Of a stretch of 64,000 nucleotides of DNA, positions 17,630 through 26,551 are shown in pieces. A program made the translations under genes and the position numbers. Where the stretch lies: assembly GCF_018860705.1 (NCBI RefSeq), contig NZ_JAHKQA010000007.1:62001-126000 (forward strand), in the 5' to 3' direction. The notes beneath the pieces are model-generated. The model did no database searches, was not told the origin of the DNA, and saw only the letters and a list, made by a program, of their open reading frames with translations. The stretch comes from Citreicella sp. C3M06. GTDB lineage: Bacteria > Pseudomonadota > Alphaproteobacteria > Rhodobacterales > Rhodobacteraceae. The number at the start of each line of letters is the position of its first letter. Position 1 is the stretch's first letter.

Positions 17630-18855
17630 TTGATACCGACTTTTACAAGTTGCTGATGTGTCAGTCAGTGTTTCACAACCGGCCAGACGTGCGGGTCACT
17701 TTCAGTCTGATCAACCGCTCGAAGCACGTGCCGCTTGCCCGGCTGATCGACGAGGGCGAGTTGCGTGAACAGCTCGACCATATCCGGTCGCTGTCGCTCA
17801 CGCGCGGGGAATCGACCTGGCTGCGCGGCAACACCTTTTATGGCAAGCGCCAGATGTTCCGCCCCGATTTCATGGAATGGTTCGAAAACCTGCGCCTGCC
17901 GCCGTATTTCCTCGAACGGGTCGGCGATCAGTACGAGCTGACCTTCGAAGGCTCATGGCCCGAGGTGATGCTGTGGGAAATCCCGGCGCTGGCGGTGCTG
18001 ATGGAATTGCGCGGTCGCGCGGTTCTCAATGACATGAAGAAATTCGAGATGCAGGTGCTGTATGCCCGCGCCACCGCCAAGCTATGGGAAAAGGTCGAAC
18101 GTCTGCGCGACGCGCCCGGCCTGCGCATCGCCGATTTCGGCACGCGGCGGCGGCACAGCTTCCTGTGGCAGGACTGGTGCGTGCAGGCGATGACCGAAGG
18201 GCTGGGCGACCGCTTCGCGGGCACCTCGAACTGCCTGATCGCCAAGAACCGCGATCTCGAGGCGATCGGCACCAATGCGCACGAGCTGCCGATGGTCTAT
18301 GCCGCGCTGGCCGAGGATGACGCTGCGCTGGCGCAGGCGCCCTATGACGTGCTGGCCGACTGGCACAAGGAGCATTCCGGCAACTTGCGGATCATCCTGC
18401 CGGACACCTACGGCACGGTCGGGTTTCTGGAACGCGCGCCGGACTGGCTTGCGGGCTGGACCGGCATCCGTATCGACAGCGGCGCGCCCGAAGTGGGAGC
18501 CGAGGCGGCAATCGCATGGTGGATCGCGCGCGGCGAGGATCCTACGCAAAAGCTGGTGATCTTCTCGGACGGGCTCGACGTGGACAAGATGATCGAGCTG
18601 CACGCGCGCTTTCATGGCCGGGTGCGTGTCAGCTTTGGCTGGGGCACGCTTCTCACCAATGATTTCCGCGGGCTGACGCAGGATGACCGGCTCGCCCCGT
18701 TCAGCCTTGTCTGCAAGGCGATCAGCGCCAATGGCCGCCCGACGGTCAAGCTGTCGGACAACCCGAACAAGGCGATGGGGCCGCAATCGGAAATCGACCG
18801 CTACAAGCGGGTCTTCGCCGTTGGCGAGCAGGAGCGGCGCGAGGTCATGGTCTGA
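17566..18855 (+). CDS. pncB: Nicotinate phosphoribosyltransferase
   Basis: A 429-residue enzyme that joins nicotinate to PRPP to make nicotinate mononucleotide for NAD. The family start [18 protein letters not shown] (about 20-37), the active-site region GTSNCLIAK near 222, and the PRPP-binding segment [19 protein letters not shown] near 302 with IFSDGLD are clear. The start is TTG at 17566: the product then begins [20 protein letters not shown], the typical family start, with GAGG 8 bases upstream and no ATG in frame. It begins inside the kinase gene. A hairpin follows at 18926. Confidence 0.94.
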   Translation: MEIATRVWNHKWKIDPIVRSLIDTDFYKLLMCQSVFHNRPDVRVTFSLINRSKHVPLARLIDEGELREQLDHIRSLSLTRGESTWLRGNTFYGKRQMFRPDFMEWFENLRLPPYFLERVGDQYELTFEGSWPEVMLWEIPALAVLMELRGRAVLNDMKKFEMQVLYARATAKLWEKVERLRDAPGLRIADFGTRRRHSFLWQDWCVQAMTEGLGDRFAGTSNCLIAKNRDLEAIGTNAHELPMVYAALAEDDAALAQAPYDVLADWHKEHSGNLRIILPDTYGTVGFLERAPDWLAGWTGIRIDSGAPEVGAEAAIAWWIARGEDPTQKLVIFSDGLDVDKMIELHARFHGRVRVSFGWGTLLTNDFRGLTQDDRLAPFSLVCKAISANGRPTVKLSDNPNKAMGPQSEIDRYKRVFAVGEQERREVMV

Positions 18856-18925
18856 CTGGGACTGCGCCGGCGTCGCCGTGACGCGGGCCTCGCATCGGCA
18901 GGGGACAGCGGAAATATGGCGCGGG

Positions 18926-18946
18926 ATCTCCCGCTATGCGGGAGAT
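18926..18946 (+). terminator. Hairpin downstream of pncB
   Basis: ATCTCCCGC and GCGGGAGAT form a perfect 9-bp stem with a TAT loop, 70 bases beyond the pncB stop. No T-run follows, so it may be a weak terminator or an RNA-stability element. Confidence 0.45.
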
Positions 18947-19310
18947 TCGAAAGCGCCGTTGTGCTGATCGGCTCAGGCCGTTAGCCGGTAAAGCACCACC
19001 TTTGACGTGGATGAGCCCGTCGAGACCATCGCCGGGTCGGCTTTGTTGCCCAGCGGACACCAACAAGGCGCGCTGTCGCAGGGCTGGTCTGGGGACTGGA
19101 ATAGCCCGCAGAGGGTGCCTGATCCTGTCCGCTGTCTTGCGCTGCAGCGGCCCTGCTTTGGCCGGACCGAAGCGCAGCACGCCAACTGGACGCGTCAGGA
19201 TCGGTGGGACCATTTTGCCGAAGACAGCGCCGAAAACGAGCCTTCGGCCATGCGCCACCTGACGACTCGTCGGGAGAAGACAGTGCGCGCCCCGTACCGC
19301 GATCGTCCCC

Positions 19311-19332
19311 CGAAAATTTCGTACGAATATTC
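19311..19332. promoter_or_regulatory. Cluster of overlapping AT-rich palindromes upstream of hisC
   Basis: Three dyads share bases: CGAAA-A-TTTCG (19311-19321), TTCGTACGAA (19318-19327) and GAATATTC (19325-19332). It is an AT-rich island in GC-rich DNA, about 80 bases before the hisC start, and is a candidate operator. The regulator is unknown. Confidence 0.35.
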
Positions 19333-19413
19333 ATGGGGCCGGGTGCCGTGTCTGGTCATGCCCGGCCGTGCAAGCTAGAAGGTTTCGGAAACGTTTTTCC
19401 GGGGGTGACGACA

Positions 19414-20499
19414 ATGGCGGGCATCGAGCCTCGACCGGGTATCATGGATATCGCGCTTTATGTCGGCGGCAAATCCAGCGTCGACGGCCTGAGCAATGTC
19501 ATCAAGCTCAGCTCGAACGAGAACCCGTTTGGCCCGTCGCCAGCGGCGCAGGATGCGGTTCGCCGTGCGGTTCACGATATTCATCGCTATCCCTCGACCG
19601 ATCACGCCGAGTTGCGCGCCGCAATTGCCGATGTCCACAATCTGGACGCGGACCGCATCATCTGCGGCGTCGGCTCGGACGAGGTTCTGCAATTTCTCGC
19701 GCAGGCCTATGCTGGCCCCGGGGATGAGGTGATCCACACCGAACACGGCTTTGCCATGTATGCGATCCTTGCCCGCGCCGTCGGCGCCACGCCGGTCGAG
19801 GTGCCCGAGCGCGAGCGCGTGGTCTGCGTCGACAGCATCCTTGCGGCTTGCAACGAGCGCACGCGGCTGGTGTTCATCGCCAATCCGAACAATCCGACCG
19901 GCACGATGATCAGTTTCGCCGAGATCGAGCGTCTGGCCGAAAACCTGCCGCCGCAGGCGATCCTCGTGCTTGATGGCGCCTATGCTGAATATGTCGAGGG
20001 TTATGATGGCGGCGCGCGTCTGGTCGAGGCGCGGCAGAACGTGGTGATGACCCGCACCTTTTCAAAGCTGTACGGGCTCGGTGGAATGCGCGTTGGCTGG
20101 GGGTACGGCCCGCAGCACATGATCGACGTGCTGAACCGCATCCGCCAGCCGTTCAACCTGTCGAACGTTGCGCTCAAGGCCGCCGAAGCCGCCATTCGCG
20201 ACACGATGTATGTCGAGAAATCGCGCGAAGAAAACACCCGCTGGCGGGCATGGCTCGCCGAGGCGCTGGCCGAACATGGCGTGCCCTCGGATGCCTCGAC
20301 CGCCAATTTCGTGCTGGCGCGCTTTGGCAGCCCGGACGAGGCCGCGGCCTGCGACAGCTTCCTGCAATCTCAGGGCATTCTTGTGCGCCGCGTCACCGGC
20401 TACAAGCTGCCCGCCGCGCTGCGCATCACTGTCGGCGACGAGGCGTCTTGTCGCCGGGTCGCCCATTGCATCGGCCTGTTCAAGGCGGGCGCAAGATGA
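19414..20499 (+). CDS. hisC: Histidinol-phosphate / aromatic aminotransferase HisC
   Basis: A 361-residue PLP enzyme of fold type I. It has [12 protein letters not shown] near residue 31, [12 protein letters not shown] near 88, NPNNPTGTM near 157, and the PLP lysine in [15 protein letters not shown] near 216. HisC makes histidinol phosphate; coupled to tyrA, as here, it is commonly used also for tyrosine and phenylalanine transamination. I chose the ATG at 19414 because [21 protein letters not shown] matches the family start; the longer frame extends into the gap. Its stop overlaps the tyrA start (ATGA). Confidence 0.94.
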   Translation: MAGIEPRPGIMDIALYVGGKSSVDGLSNVIKLSSNENPFGPSPAAQDAVRRAVHDIHRYPSTDHAELRAAIADVHNLDADRIICGVGSDEVLQFLAQAYAGPGDEVIHTEHGFAMYAILARAVGATPVEVPERERVVCVDSILAACNERTRLVFIANPNNPTGTMISFAEIERLAENLPPQAILVLDGAYAEYVEGYDGGARLVEARQNVVMTRTFSKLYGLGGMRVGWGYGPQHMIDVLNRIRQPFNLSNVALKAAEAAIRDTMYVEKSREENTRWRAWLAEALAEHGVPSDASTANFVLARFGSPDEAAACDSFLQSQGILVRRVTGYKLPAALRITVGDEASCRRVAHCIGLFKAGAR

Positions 20500-21407
20500 G
20501 CTATCCCCGCGTTGCGCTGATCGGCCTTGGCCTGATCGCGTCGTCCATGTTCTGGGCGATGCGCCGGGCGGGGATGCAAAGCCATGTCACCGGCTATGCC
20601 CGCAGCGCCGAAACCCGTGACACCGCGCGGCGCATCGGCCTGTGTGACACCGTCTGCGACAGCGTCGAAGAGGCGGTGAAGGATGCCGATCTTGTGGTGC
20701 TTGCCGTGCCGGTCGGCGCCATGGGGGCCATTGCAAAGACCATCGCGCCGTTTCTGAAACCGGGCTGCACGGTCACCGATGTCGGCTCCGTCAAGGCGTC
20801 GGTGATCGAGGCGGTCGCCCCGCATCTGCCCGAAGGCGTGGATTTTGTTCCGGCGCACCCGATGGCGGGCACCGAACATTCCGGCCCCGAATCCGGCTTT
20901 TCCAGCCTGTTCGACAACCGCTGGTGTCTGATCGTGCCGCATGGCGCGCGCGAAGAGGCCACCGCGACGCTTGAATCCTTCTGGCAGGCGCTGGGCGCCA
21001 ACACCGAGCGCATGGAGGTCAGTCACCACGATCTTGTCTGTGCCGTGGTCAGCCATGTGCCGCATTTGATCGCCTACACCATGGTGGGCGTGGCGGACGA
21101 TCTTCGCCGGGTGTCCGATCAGGAGGTCATCAAGTTCTCGGCCGCCGGTTTTCGCGATTTCACCCGCATTGCCGCCAGCGATCCGACCATGTGGCGCGAT
21201 GTCTTCCTGACCAACAAGGATGCCGCGCTCGAGGTGCTCGGGCGGTTCACCGAAGAGCTCTTTGCCTTGCAACGGGCGATCCGCACCGGCGATGGCGATA
21301 CCCTGTTCGACTATTTCACCCATACGCGCAGCATCCGCCGGGGCATTCTTGAGGCCGGGCAGGACACCGACGCACCTGATTTCGGGCGGATCAAAAAGGA
21401 CGACTGA
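20496..21407 (+). CDS. tyrA: Prephenate / arogenate dehydrogenase TyrA
   Basis: A 303-residue NAD(P)-dependent enzyme of tyrosine synthesis. The Rossmann start is [31 protein letters not shown] near 68, and [15 protein letters not shown] near 118 with the substrate histidines and Glu are diagnostic, followed by [10 protein letters not shown] near 184 and a helical dimer domain. The GLGLIASS loop has Ala where many family members have GLIGGS. It overlaps hisC by 4 bases, so the two are translationally coupled. No ACT domain is present, so feedback control by an ACT is not expected. Confidence 0.94.
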   Translation: MSYPRVALIGLGLIASSMFWAMRRAGMQSHVTGYARSAETRDTARRIGLCDTVCDSVEEAVKDADLVVLAVPVGAMGAIAKTIAPFLKPGCTVTDVGSVKASVIEAVAPHLPEGVDFVPAHPMAGTEHSGPESGFSSLFDNRWCLIVPHGAREEATATLESFWQALGANTERMEVSHHDLVCAVVSHVPHLIAYTMVGVADDLRRVSDQEVIKFSAAGFRDFTRIAASDPTMWRDVFLTNKDAALEVLGRFTEELFALQRAIRTGDGDTLFDYFTHTRSIRRGILEAGQDTDAPDFGRIKKDD

Positions 21408-21408
21408 C

Positions 21409-22230
21409 ATGCGGCTTGGCACGGTCTTTGCGGTACTGCTGCTGGCCACCCCGGCGCTGGCAGAGGCTCCGGCCTTGTCGCTTCGCCCGCCGCTGAAAGC
21501 CACCGAGCAGCAGCCTGAAGCCCCCCGCGCCGCGCTTGCCAATGCGTTGCACAACGCGGGCATCCCCGGTTTCAGTCCCGAAGATGCGGCCAAGACGATG
21601 GGGTTTGCATCTGCCTCGCCGCTGGCCGTGGCGCTGTCGCACCTGCCGGAACTGCGCCCGGACAGCCTTGTGACGCGGGTGATGTCGCAGCGCGAGGGCT
21701 GGCGCAAGGGATCGGTCTGCGGCGATCCGGCGATACAGGGCGAAAGGGTCGGCTTTGTTCCGGGGCGCATCTCGGGGTGCGGCATCAAGGACGCGGTGAG
21801 GGTCTCGTCTGTATCGGGGGTCGCGCTCAGCCAGCAGGCCATGCTGAGCTGTCCGACGGCCAAGGCGCTCAAGCGCTGGGTCGACACCGCCGCCAAGCCT
21901 GCGCTCGGCAGCATGGGCGGCGGGATTTCGGGGCTGCACGTTGCGGCGCATTACGCGTGTCGGTCGCGCAACAACGTGGCGGGTGCGAAGGTCAGCGAAC
22001 ATGGCAAGGGCCGCGCCATCGACATTGCAGGGATCCGGCTGAAAAACGGCGATGACATCGTGGTGCTGCGCGACTGGCATTCCGGGGCCAAGGGCCGGGC
22101 GCTGCAATCAATGCACCAAAGCGCCTGCGGCATCTTTGGCACCACGCTTGGCCCCGGCTCAGATGGCTATCACGAAGACCATCTGCATTATGATATCGCG
22201 CGCCACGGCAACGGGGCCTACTGCCGCTGA
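21409..22230 (+). CDS. Secreted extensin-family protein
   Basis: A 273-residue protein with a Sec signal peptide (1-19, ending ALA), a low-complexity linker and a C-terminal extensin-like (DUF) domain at about 95-273. That domain carries GISGLHVAAHYACRSRNN, EHGKGRAIDIAGI and EDHLHYDIA; the conserved His and Asp look like a zinc peptidase-like site related to DD-peptidases, a view from fold similarity only. Its six or more cysteines (CGD, GCG, SCP, YACR, ACG, YCR) suggest disulfides in the periplasm. It starts 1 base after the tyrA stop. Confidence 0.82.
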   Translation: MRLGTVFAVLLLATPALAEAPALSLRPPLKATEQQPEAPRAALANALHNAGIPGFSPEDAAKTMGFASASPLAVALSHLPELRPDSLVTRVMSQREGWRKGSVCGDPAIQGERVGFVPGRISGCGIKDAVRVSSVSGVALSQQAMLSCPTAKALKRWVDTAAKPALGSMGGGISGLHVAAHYACRSRNNVAGAKVSEHGKGRAIDIAGIRLKNGDDIVVLRDWHSGAKGRALQSMHQSACGIFGTTLGPGSDGYHEDHLHYDIARHGNGAYCR

Positions 22231-22431
22231 TTCGCGCAGGCGGGCCGCATAGTTTCGTCCGCCCACGGGCCGATTGCCTCGGGTTTCGTGAACGGTTTGC
22301 CCGGCCAGCGCAGCATTGTTCTCCAATCGGAGCGCTCTGGGGCGGGAATATGGCAAAAGCTTGATCTGCGTCGCAAATTCGACAAGGTTTCCATCAGTGG
22401 CGGGGGCCATGAAACCGGAGATGCACGCGCC

Positions 22432-22974
22432 ATGCGCGCCATTCTATTATCTGCAATCCTGACGATGGCCAGCGCTCCGCTGCACGCCGACATCGCCTTT
22501 CAGGCCGCGCGCATGGCGCCCGGTTCGCTGATGGTGATCGAGGACGGGCACGGCGCGTTTCAAAGCCACGTCGCGCGCGGGCAGCAGAATGGACTTTTTC
22601 GGTTCGACACGTACGAGAGCAAGGGCAAACGGCCGGTCTTCTTGGGCAGCTACTACACCAATGACCGGGGCGAGGTGGTGCGGGAGGTGACAGCCGCAGG
22701 GCTGATCACCAGATTCGAACCGTACCGCTGCGCACGCACGATGGGGCGCTGTGCTTATGTCATCATCCATTCCGATGGTTTCCGCGAAATCCGGCAACGG
22801 GTGACGCGCGAGACAGCGCTGGGGCTGGCGTGGAAGGAATGGGGGCTCGATGGGCTGGTTTCGACGGGGGCGTTGGAACTCGATCAGCTCGGAGCGGCCA
22901 TGAAAGGCTGGGCCAGGGACCACCAGAGCGGTGTAAAGACCCGATCCCGTCGCATCCTGCTGGCGCTGAACTAG
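22432..22974 (+). CDS. Secreted protein of unknown function
   Basis: A 180-residue protein with a clear Sec signal peptide (MRAILLSAILTMASAPLHA) and a mature part rich in β-type segments and basic residues; CARTMGRC at about 102-109 could form a disulfide. The ATG at 22432 is the one that gives the signal peptide; GGAG lies 11 bases upstream. I do not recognise a family. A strong terminator follows at 23015. The 201 bases before it contain no gene I can support. Confidence 0.65.
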   Translation: MRAILLSAILTMASAPLHADIAFQAARMAPGSLMVIEDGHGAFQSHVARGQQNGLFRFDTYESKGKRPVFLGSYYTNDRGEVVREVTAAGLITRFEPYRCARTMGRCAYVIIHSDGFREIRQRVTRETALGLAWKEWGLDGLVSTGALELDQLGAAMKGWARDHQSGVKTRSRRILLALN

Positions 22975-23014
22975 CGTCACGGATCGGCAAATTTCGGCAC
23001 GTGTCGTCAGCGAG

Positions 23015-23051
23015 GCGGGGCAGGGGGGAAACCCTTGCCCCGCTCTTGTTT
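23015..23051 (+). terminator. Rho-independent terminator between converging genes
   Basis: GCGGGGCA (23015-23022) pairs with TGCCCCGC (23036-23043), an inner GGG/CCC continues the stem, and TCTTGTTTT follows. It ends the extensin/unknown-protein side and lies against the end of the tlpA gene. Confidence 0.8.
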
Positions 23052-23612
23052 TCAGCTTTTGGGGGCCATCAGCGCCGCCAGCACCGCCTTGGCACTGTCG
23101 GAATTCCATTCCGCATCGCCCTGCATGCGGGCGACCTCTTGTCCGTCCGGGTCGACGATCACGGTGATCGGCAGGCCCAGCACGCCCATCTGCCGCGCCA
23201 GACCGGATTTCGGATCGCGGTGCAGCGGCAGATTGTCGACGCCGATCTCTGCAAAGAACTCCTGCATCGCGGGCGGCGGGTTGCGCCCGGTGGCGATGGT
23301 GATCACTTCGAAGCCCTCGCCGCCCAGCTCGGTCTGCAATTCCGAGAGCATCGGCATCTCTTTGCGGCAGGGCGCGCACCACGTCGCCCAGAAGTTCACC
23401 AGCAGCCATTTGCCCTGCCAGTCCGACAGGTTCAGCGCCTTCCCGTCGAAGCTGGTGAAATCCGCAGTCCCCGCCGGTTTCGCTTCGGAATGGAAGTTGA
23501 GCTTCTTCATATCGCCGTCCCGAAGCGCCTGCGCGGCGGCGACATCGGCAAGGGCGGGATTTGCAAGCGCCGTTGCGGCGGTATACAGGACGGCGAGCGC
23601 CAGGTTTCTCAT
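23052..23612 (-). CDS. Periplasmic TlpA-family thiol-disulfide oxidoreductase
   Basis: A 186-residue thioredoxin-fold protein with a Sec signal peptide (1-22, ending ALA). The active site WCAPC holds Cys79 and Cys82, and the cis-proline is in [10 protein letters not shown]. TlpA/ResA/CcmG-type proteins reduce disulfides in cytochrome c maturation, copper-site assembly or other periplasmic clients; no such partner lies next to it. The start at 23612 has GGGAGGAATA before it. Only 22 bases separate its start codon from argH, and the two ribosome binding sites form one inverted repeat. Confidence 0.9.
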   Translation of the reverse strand: MRNLALAVLYTAATALANPALADVAAAQALRDGDMKKLNFHSEAKPAGTADFTSFDGKALNLSDWQGKWLLVNFWATWCAPCRKEMPMLSELQTELGGEGFEVITIATGRNPPPAMQEFFAEIGVDNLPLHRDPKSGLARQMGVLGLPITVIVDPDGQEVARMQGDAEWNSDSAKAVLAALMAPKS

Positions 23613-23616
23613 TATT

Positions 23617-23627
23617 CCTCCCGGAGG
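23617..23627. promoter_or_regulatory. Two opposed ribosome binding sites forming one inverted repeat
   Basis: CCTCC at 23617-23621 and GGAGG at 23623-23627 flank a single C. Read on the minus strand the first arm is the tlpA ribosome binding site; the second arm is that of argH. Both start codons lie within 8 bases of the repeat. Confidence 0.8.
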
Positions 23628-23634
23628 CATCAGC

Positions 23635-25026
23635 ATGTCGGACAAGACCTCGAACCAGATGTGGGGCGGCCGCTTTGCCGCTGGCCCCGATGCGATCATG
23701 GAGGCGATCAACGCCTCGATCAGCTTCGACAAGCGGCTTGCGGCGCAGGATATCGCCGGTTCAAGGGCCCATGCCGCGATGCTCGCCGCCACAGGCATCA
23801 TCAGTGATAGCGACGCTGAGGTCATTCGGGAAGGCCTGCTCACGGTACTGTCAGAGATCGAGGGCGGCACATTCGAATTTTCCACCGCGCTCGAAGACAT
23901 TCACATGAATGTCGAGGCGCGGCTGAAAGAGATCGTCGGCGAGCCTGCAGGCCGGTTGCACACCGCCCGCTCGCGCAACGATCAGGTGGCGACGGATTTC
24001 AAACTCTGGGTGCGCGATCAGTTCGACGCTGCGGAACAGGGGTTGCTGGCGCTGATCCGCGCGCTTCTGGGGCAGGCCGAGGCTGGGGCCGATTGGGTCA
24101 TGCCCGGTTTCACCCATCTGCAAACCGCGCAGCCGGTGACTTGGGGGCATCACATGATGGCCTATGTCGAGATGTTCGCCCGCGATCTGTCCCGCATCCG
24201 CGACGGGCGCAAGCGGATGAACGAAAGCCCGCTTGGCGCGGCGGCGCTGGCGGGCACGGGGTTCAACATCGACCGCCAGATGACCGCAGAGGCGCTGGGT
24301 TTCGACCGCCCTGCCGCCAATTCGCTCGATGCGGTGTCGGATCGCGATTTCGCGCTGGAATTCCTTGGCACCGCCAGTATCTGCGCCATGCACCTGAGCC
24401 GTTTCGCCGAAGAGCTGGTGATCTGGTCTTCGGCCCAGTTCCGCTTTGTCACGCTGTCGGATCGCTTTTCCACCGGCTCGTCGATCATGCCGCAGAAAAA
24501 GAACCCCGACGCCGCCGAGCTGATCCGCGCCAAGATTGGCCGCATCTTTGGTGCAAATGTCGCGCTGATGATGGTGATGAAAGGGCTGCCGCTGGCCTAT
24601 TCCAAGGACATGCAGGAAGACAAGGAACAGGTGTTCGACGCCGCCGACAACCTGATGCTGGCGCTGGCCGCGATGGAGGGCATGGTGCGCGACATGAGCG
24701 CCAATGTCGCCAATCTCGAAGCTGCCGCGTCCGCCGGGTTCAGCACCGCGACCGATCTTGCCGACTGGCTGGTGCGCGAAACCGGGCTGCCGTTCCGCGA
24801 GGCCCATCACGTGACCGGCACGCTGGTCGCCATGGCCGAGAAAAAGGGCTGCGATCTGCCCGATCTGTCGCTGGAAGACATGCAATCGGTCAGCGGCGCG
24901 ATCACGCAGGGCATCTATGATGTGCTGGGCGTGCACAATTCGGTCGCCAGCCGGCTCAGCTATGGTGGCACCGCCCCGGCGCGCGTGCGCGAGCAGGTCG
25001 CCCGCTGGACGGAGATCCTGTCATGA
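23635..25026 (+). CDS. argH: Argininosuccinate lyase
   Basis: A 463-residue fumarase/aspartase-superfamily enzyme, last step of arginine synthesis, splitting argininosuccinate to arginine and fumarate. It has [11 protein letters not shown] near residue 9, [12 protein letters not shown] near 85, [13 protein letters not shown] near 106, [16 protein letters not shown] near 156 and the signature [13 protein letters not shown] near 282 with the catalytic serine. GGAGG lies 7 bases before the ATG. Its stop overlaps the start of a small lipoprotein gene (ATGA), and lysA follows. Confidence 0.97.
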   Translation: MSDKTSNQMWGGRFAAGPDAIMEAINASISFDKRLAAQDIAGSRAHAAMLAATGIISDSDAEVIREGLLTVLSEIEGGTFEFSTALEDIHMNVEARLKEIVGEPAGRLHTARSRNDQVATDFKLWVRDQFDAAEQGLLALIRALLGQAEAGADWVMPGFTHLQTAQPVTWGHHMMAYVEMFARDLSRIRDGRKRMNESPLGAAALAGTGFNIDRQMTAEALGFDRPAANSLDAVSDRDFALEFLGTASICAMHLSRFAEELVIWSSAQFRFVTLSDRFSTGSSIMPQKKNPDAAELIRAKIGRIFGANVALMMVMKGLPLAYSKDMQEDKEQVFDAADNLMLALAAMEGMVRDMSANVANLEAAASAGFSTATDLADWLVRETGLPFREAHHVTGTLVAMAEKKGCDLPDLSLEDMQSVSGAITQGIYDVLGVHNSVASRLSYGGTAPARVREQVARWTEILS

Positions 25027-25172
25027 AGTCGCTCGCAACTCTTGCACTGGCGCTGCTGATCGCCGGCTGCGGCGCGGATGGAGAGCCGGTTGCGCCGAAG
25101 GCAAAATCCGACAGCGCAATTCAGCTGTCGGTCAGCGGCACGGCAGAGATGGGCGTTTCGGGCGGCTGGTAA
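25023..25172 (+). CDS. 49-residue lipoprotein, LptM-like
   Basis: The product starts [16 protein letters not shown]: a short hydrophobic signal ending in the lipobox LIAGC, so Cys16 would be lipidated and the mature part is only 34 residues (ending GVSGGW). The ATG overlaps the argH stop (ATGA). Tiny lipoproteins next to lysA/dapF are known in other proteobacteria, where E. coli LptM (YifL) helps disulfide formation in the LPS transporter LptD. The name here rests on size, lipobox and the lysA neighbour, not on sequence identity, so it is an inference. Confidence 0.7.
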   Translation: MKSLATLALALLIAGCGADGEPVAPKAKSDSAIQLSVSGTAEMGVSGGW

Positions 25173-25248
25173 GGCCCGCCCGAGCGCAGAACACACAGGC
25201 AAAGATCAACGGGCGGCCAAGCTGCCCGCCAAAGGCACGGAGACCGGC

Positions 25249-26514
25249 ATGGATCATTTTCTCTATCGCGACGGCCAGCTTTACGCCGAAGACGTGCCGG
25301 TGGCGGATATCGCCGCTGCCGTCGGCTCGCCGGTCTATATCTATTCGACGGCGACGCTGCTGCGCCATTTCCGGCTGTTCGACGAGGCGCTGGCATGGGG
25401 CCCGCATCTTGTCTGCTACGCGATGAAGGCGGCGTCGAATCAGGCGATCCTCAAGACGCTGGCCGAGGCTGGCGCCGGCATGGACGTGGTGTCGGGCGGC
25501 GAATACGCGCGGGCCAAGGCCGCTGGTGTGCCGGGCGAGCGCATCGTGTTTTCCGGCATCGGCAAGACCCGCGACGAAATCCGCGCCGCACTGATCGGGG
25601 GCGTGCGCCAGTTCAACATCGAGAGCGAGCCCGAAATGCGGGTGATCTCGGAAATCGCGTCGTCCATGGGGGTGATCGCCCCGGTGACCGTGCGGGTGAA
25701 CCCGGATGTGGATGCAAAGACCCACGCCAAGATCGCCACCGGCAAATCCGAGAACAAGTTCGGCATTCCCATCGCCAAGGCGCGCAGCGTCTATGCCGAG
25801 GCGGCGGCGCTGCCGGGGCTGAAGGTGGTCGGCATCGACGTACATATCGGCTCGCAGCTGACCGATCTTGAGCCCTTCGCCATGGCCTATCGCAAGGTCG
25901 CCGAACTTACCGAAGTGCTGCGCGCCGACGGTCACGAGATTTCGCGGCTCGATCTGGGCGGGGGCTTGGGCATTCCCTACACCCGTTCCAACGAGGCGCC
26001 GCCGCTGCCGGTGGAATATGGCGCGGTGGTGCAGCGCGAACTGGGCCATCTGGGCTGCGAGATCGAGATCGAGCCGGGCCGCCTGATCGCGGGCAACGCG
26101 GGCATCCTTGTGTCGAAGGTGATCTACGTCAAGGAAGGCGAAGGTCGTAATTTCCTGATCCTCGATGCGGCGATGAACGATCTGATCCGCCCGGCAATGT
26201 ATGATGCCCATCATGACATCGTGCCGGTGATCGAAGCCAAGGCCGGGGCCGAACAGGCGCCGTTCGACATCGTCGGCCCGGTCTGCGAATCCGGGGATAC
26301 CTTTGCCAAGGGGCGCATGATGCCCGCGCTTGGCGAAGGCGATCTCGTGGCGTTCCGTTCGGCGGGCGCTTACGGTTCGGTAATGGCCTCCGAGTATAAT
26401 ACGCGGGCACTTGTCCCCGAAGTTCTCGTCAGGGATGATCAATTCGCTGTCATACGGCCGCGTCCGTCCTTTGAGGATATGATAAACCGCGATAGCCTGC
26501 CCGAGTGGCTGTAG
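25249..26514 (+). CDS. lysA: Diaminopimelate decarboxylase
   Basis: A 421-residue PLP enzyme of fold type III that makes lysine from meso-diaminopimelate. The PLP lysine lies in CYAMKAASN near residue 60, HIGSQ at about 201 and the phosphate-binding LGGGLGIPY near 238; EPGRLIAGNAG near 275 and CESGDTFAKG near 345 contribute to the active site. GGAGA lies 6 bases before the ATG at 25249, which gives the family start MDHFLYRDGQLYAEDV. It follows the lipoprotein gene by 76 bases. Confidence 0.97.
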   Translation: MDHFLYRDGQLYAEDVPVADIAAAVGSPVYIYSTATLLRHFRLFDEALAWGPHLVCYAMKAASNQAILKTLAEAGAGMDVVSGGEYARAKAAGVPGERIVFSGIGKTRDEIRAALIGGVRQFNIESEPEMRVISEIASSMGVIAPVTVRVNPDVDAKTHAKIATGKSENKFGIPIAKARSVYAEAAALPGLKVVGIDVHIGSQLTDLEPFAMAYRKVAELTEVLRADGHEISRLDLGGGLGIPYTRSNEAPPLPVEYGAVVQRELGHLGCEIEIEPGRLIAGNAGILVSKVIYVKEGEGRNFLILDAAMNDLIRPAMYDAHHDIVPVIEAKAGAEQAPFDIVGPVCESGDTFAKGRMMPALGEGDLVAFRSAGAYGSVMASEYNTRALVPEVLVRDDQFAVIRPRPSFEDMINRDSLPEWL

Positions 26515-26523
26515 GGCAATTCC

Positions 26524-26545
26524 CCTTCGGCCCCGCCCGAAGGAG
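26524..26545 (+). promoter_or_regulatory. Hairpin that buries the ribosome binding site of the DUF4175 gene
   Basis: CCTTCGG (26524-26530) and CCGAAGG (26537-26543) form a perfect 7-bp stem with a CCCCGC loop. The ribosome binding site AGGAG (26541-26545) is half inside the right arm. It starts 10 bases after the lysA stop. It may set the translation rate of the next gene or act as a weak terminator; no T-run follows. Confidence 0.5.
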
Positions 26546-26551
26546 ACGCCC

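Larger units (their letters stand above)
18856..19413. other. 558-base gap between pncB and hisC with no supported gene
   Basis: Short open frames exist on both strands, but none has a good ribosome binding site, a recognisable family or a codon pattern like the neighbours. No tRNA, 4.5S, RNase P or tmRNA signature was seen. What it holds is a hairpin 70 bases past pncB (18926-18946), a block of overlapping palindromes at 19311-19332, and GGAAA-CGTT-TTTCC at 19387-19400 just before hisC. It could hold hisC control elements, a small RNA or a decayed gene. Confidence 0.6.

Noticed and set aside
18845-19334. Three overlapping minus-strand frames (70-137 codons) in the pncB-hisC gap
   Set aside because: All frames are open at once, which signals GC-rich noise; none shows a domain, a good start or consistent codon use. 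I cannot exclude a fragment of a decayed gene.
20400-21914. 504-codon minus-strand frame
   Set aside because: Antisense of tyrA and the extensin-family gene.
22231-22431. Possible small gene between the extensin and the secreted unknown protein
   Set aside because: Frames on both strands are short, without a ribosome binding site; nothing can be supported.
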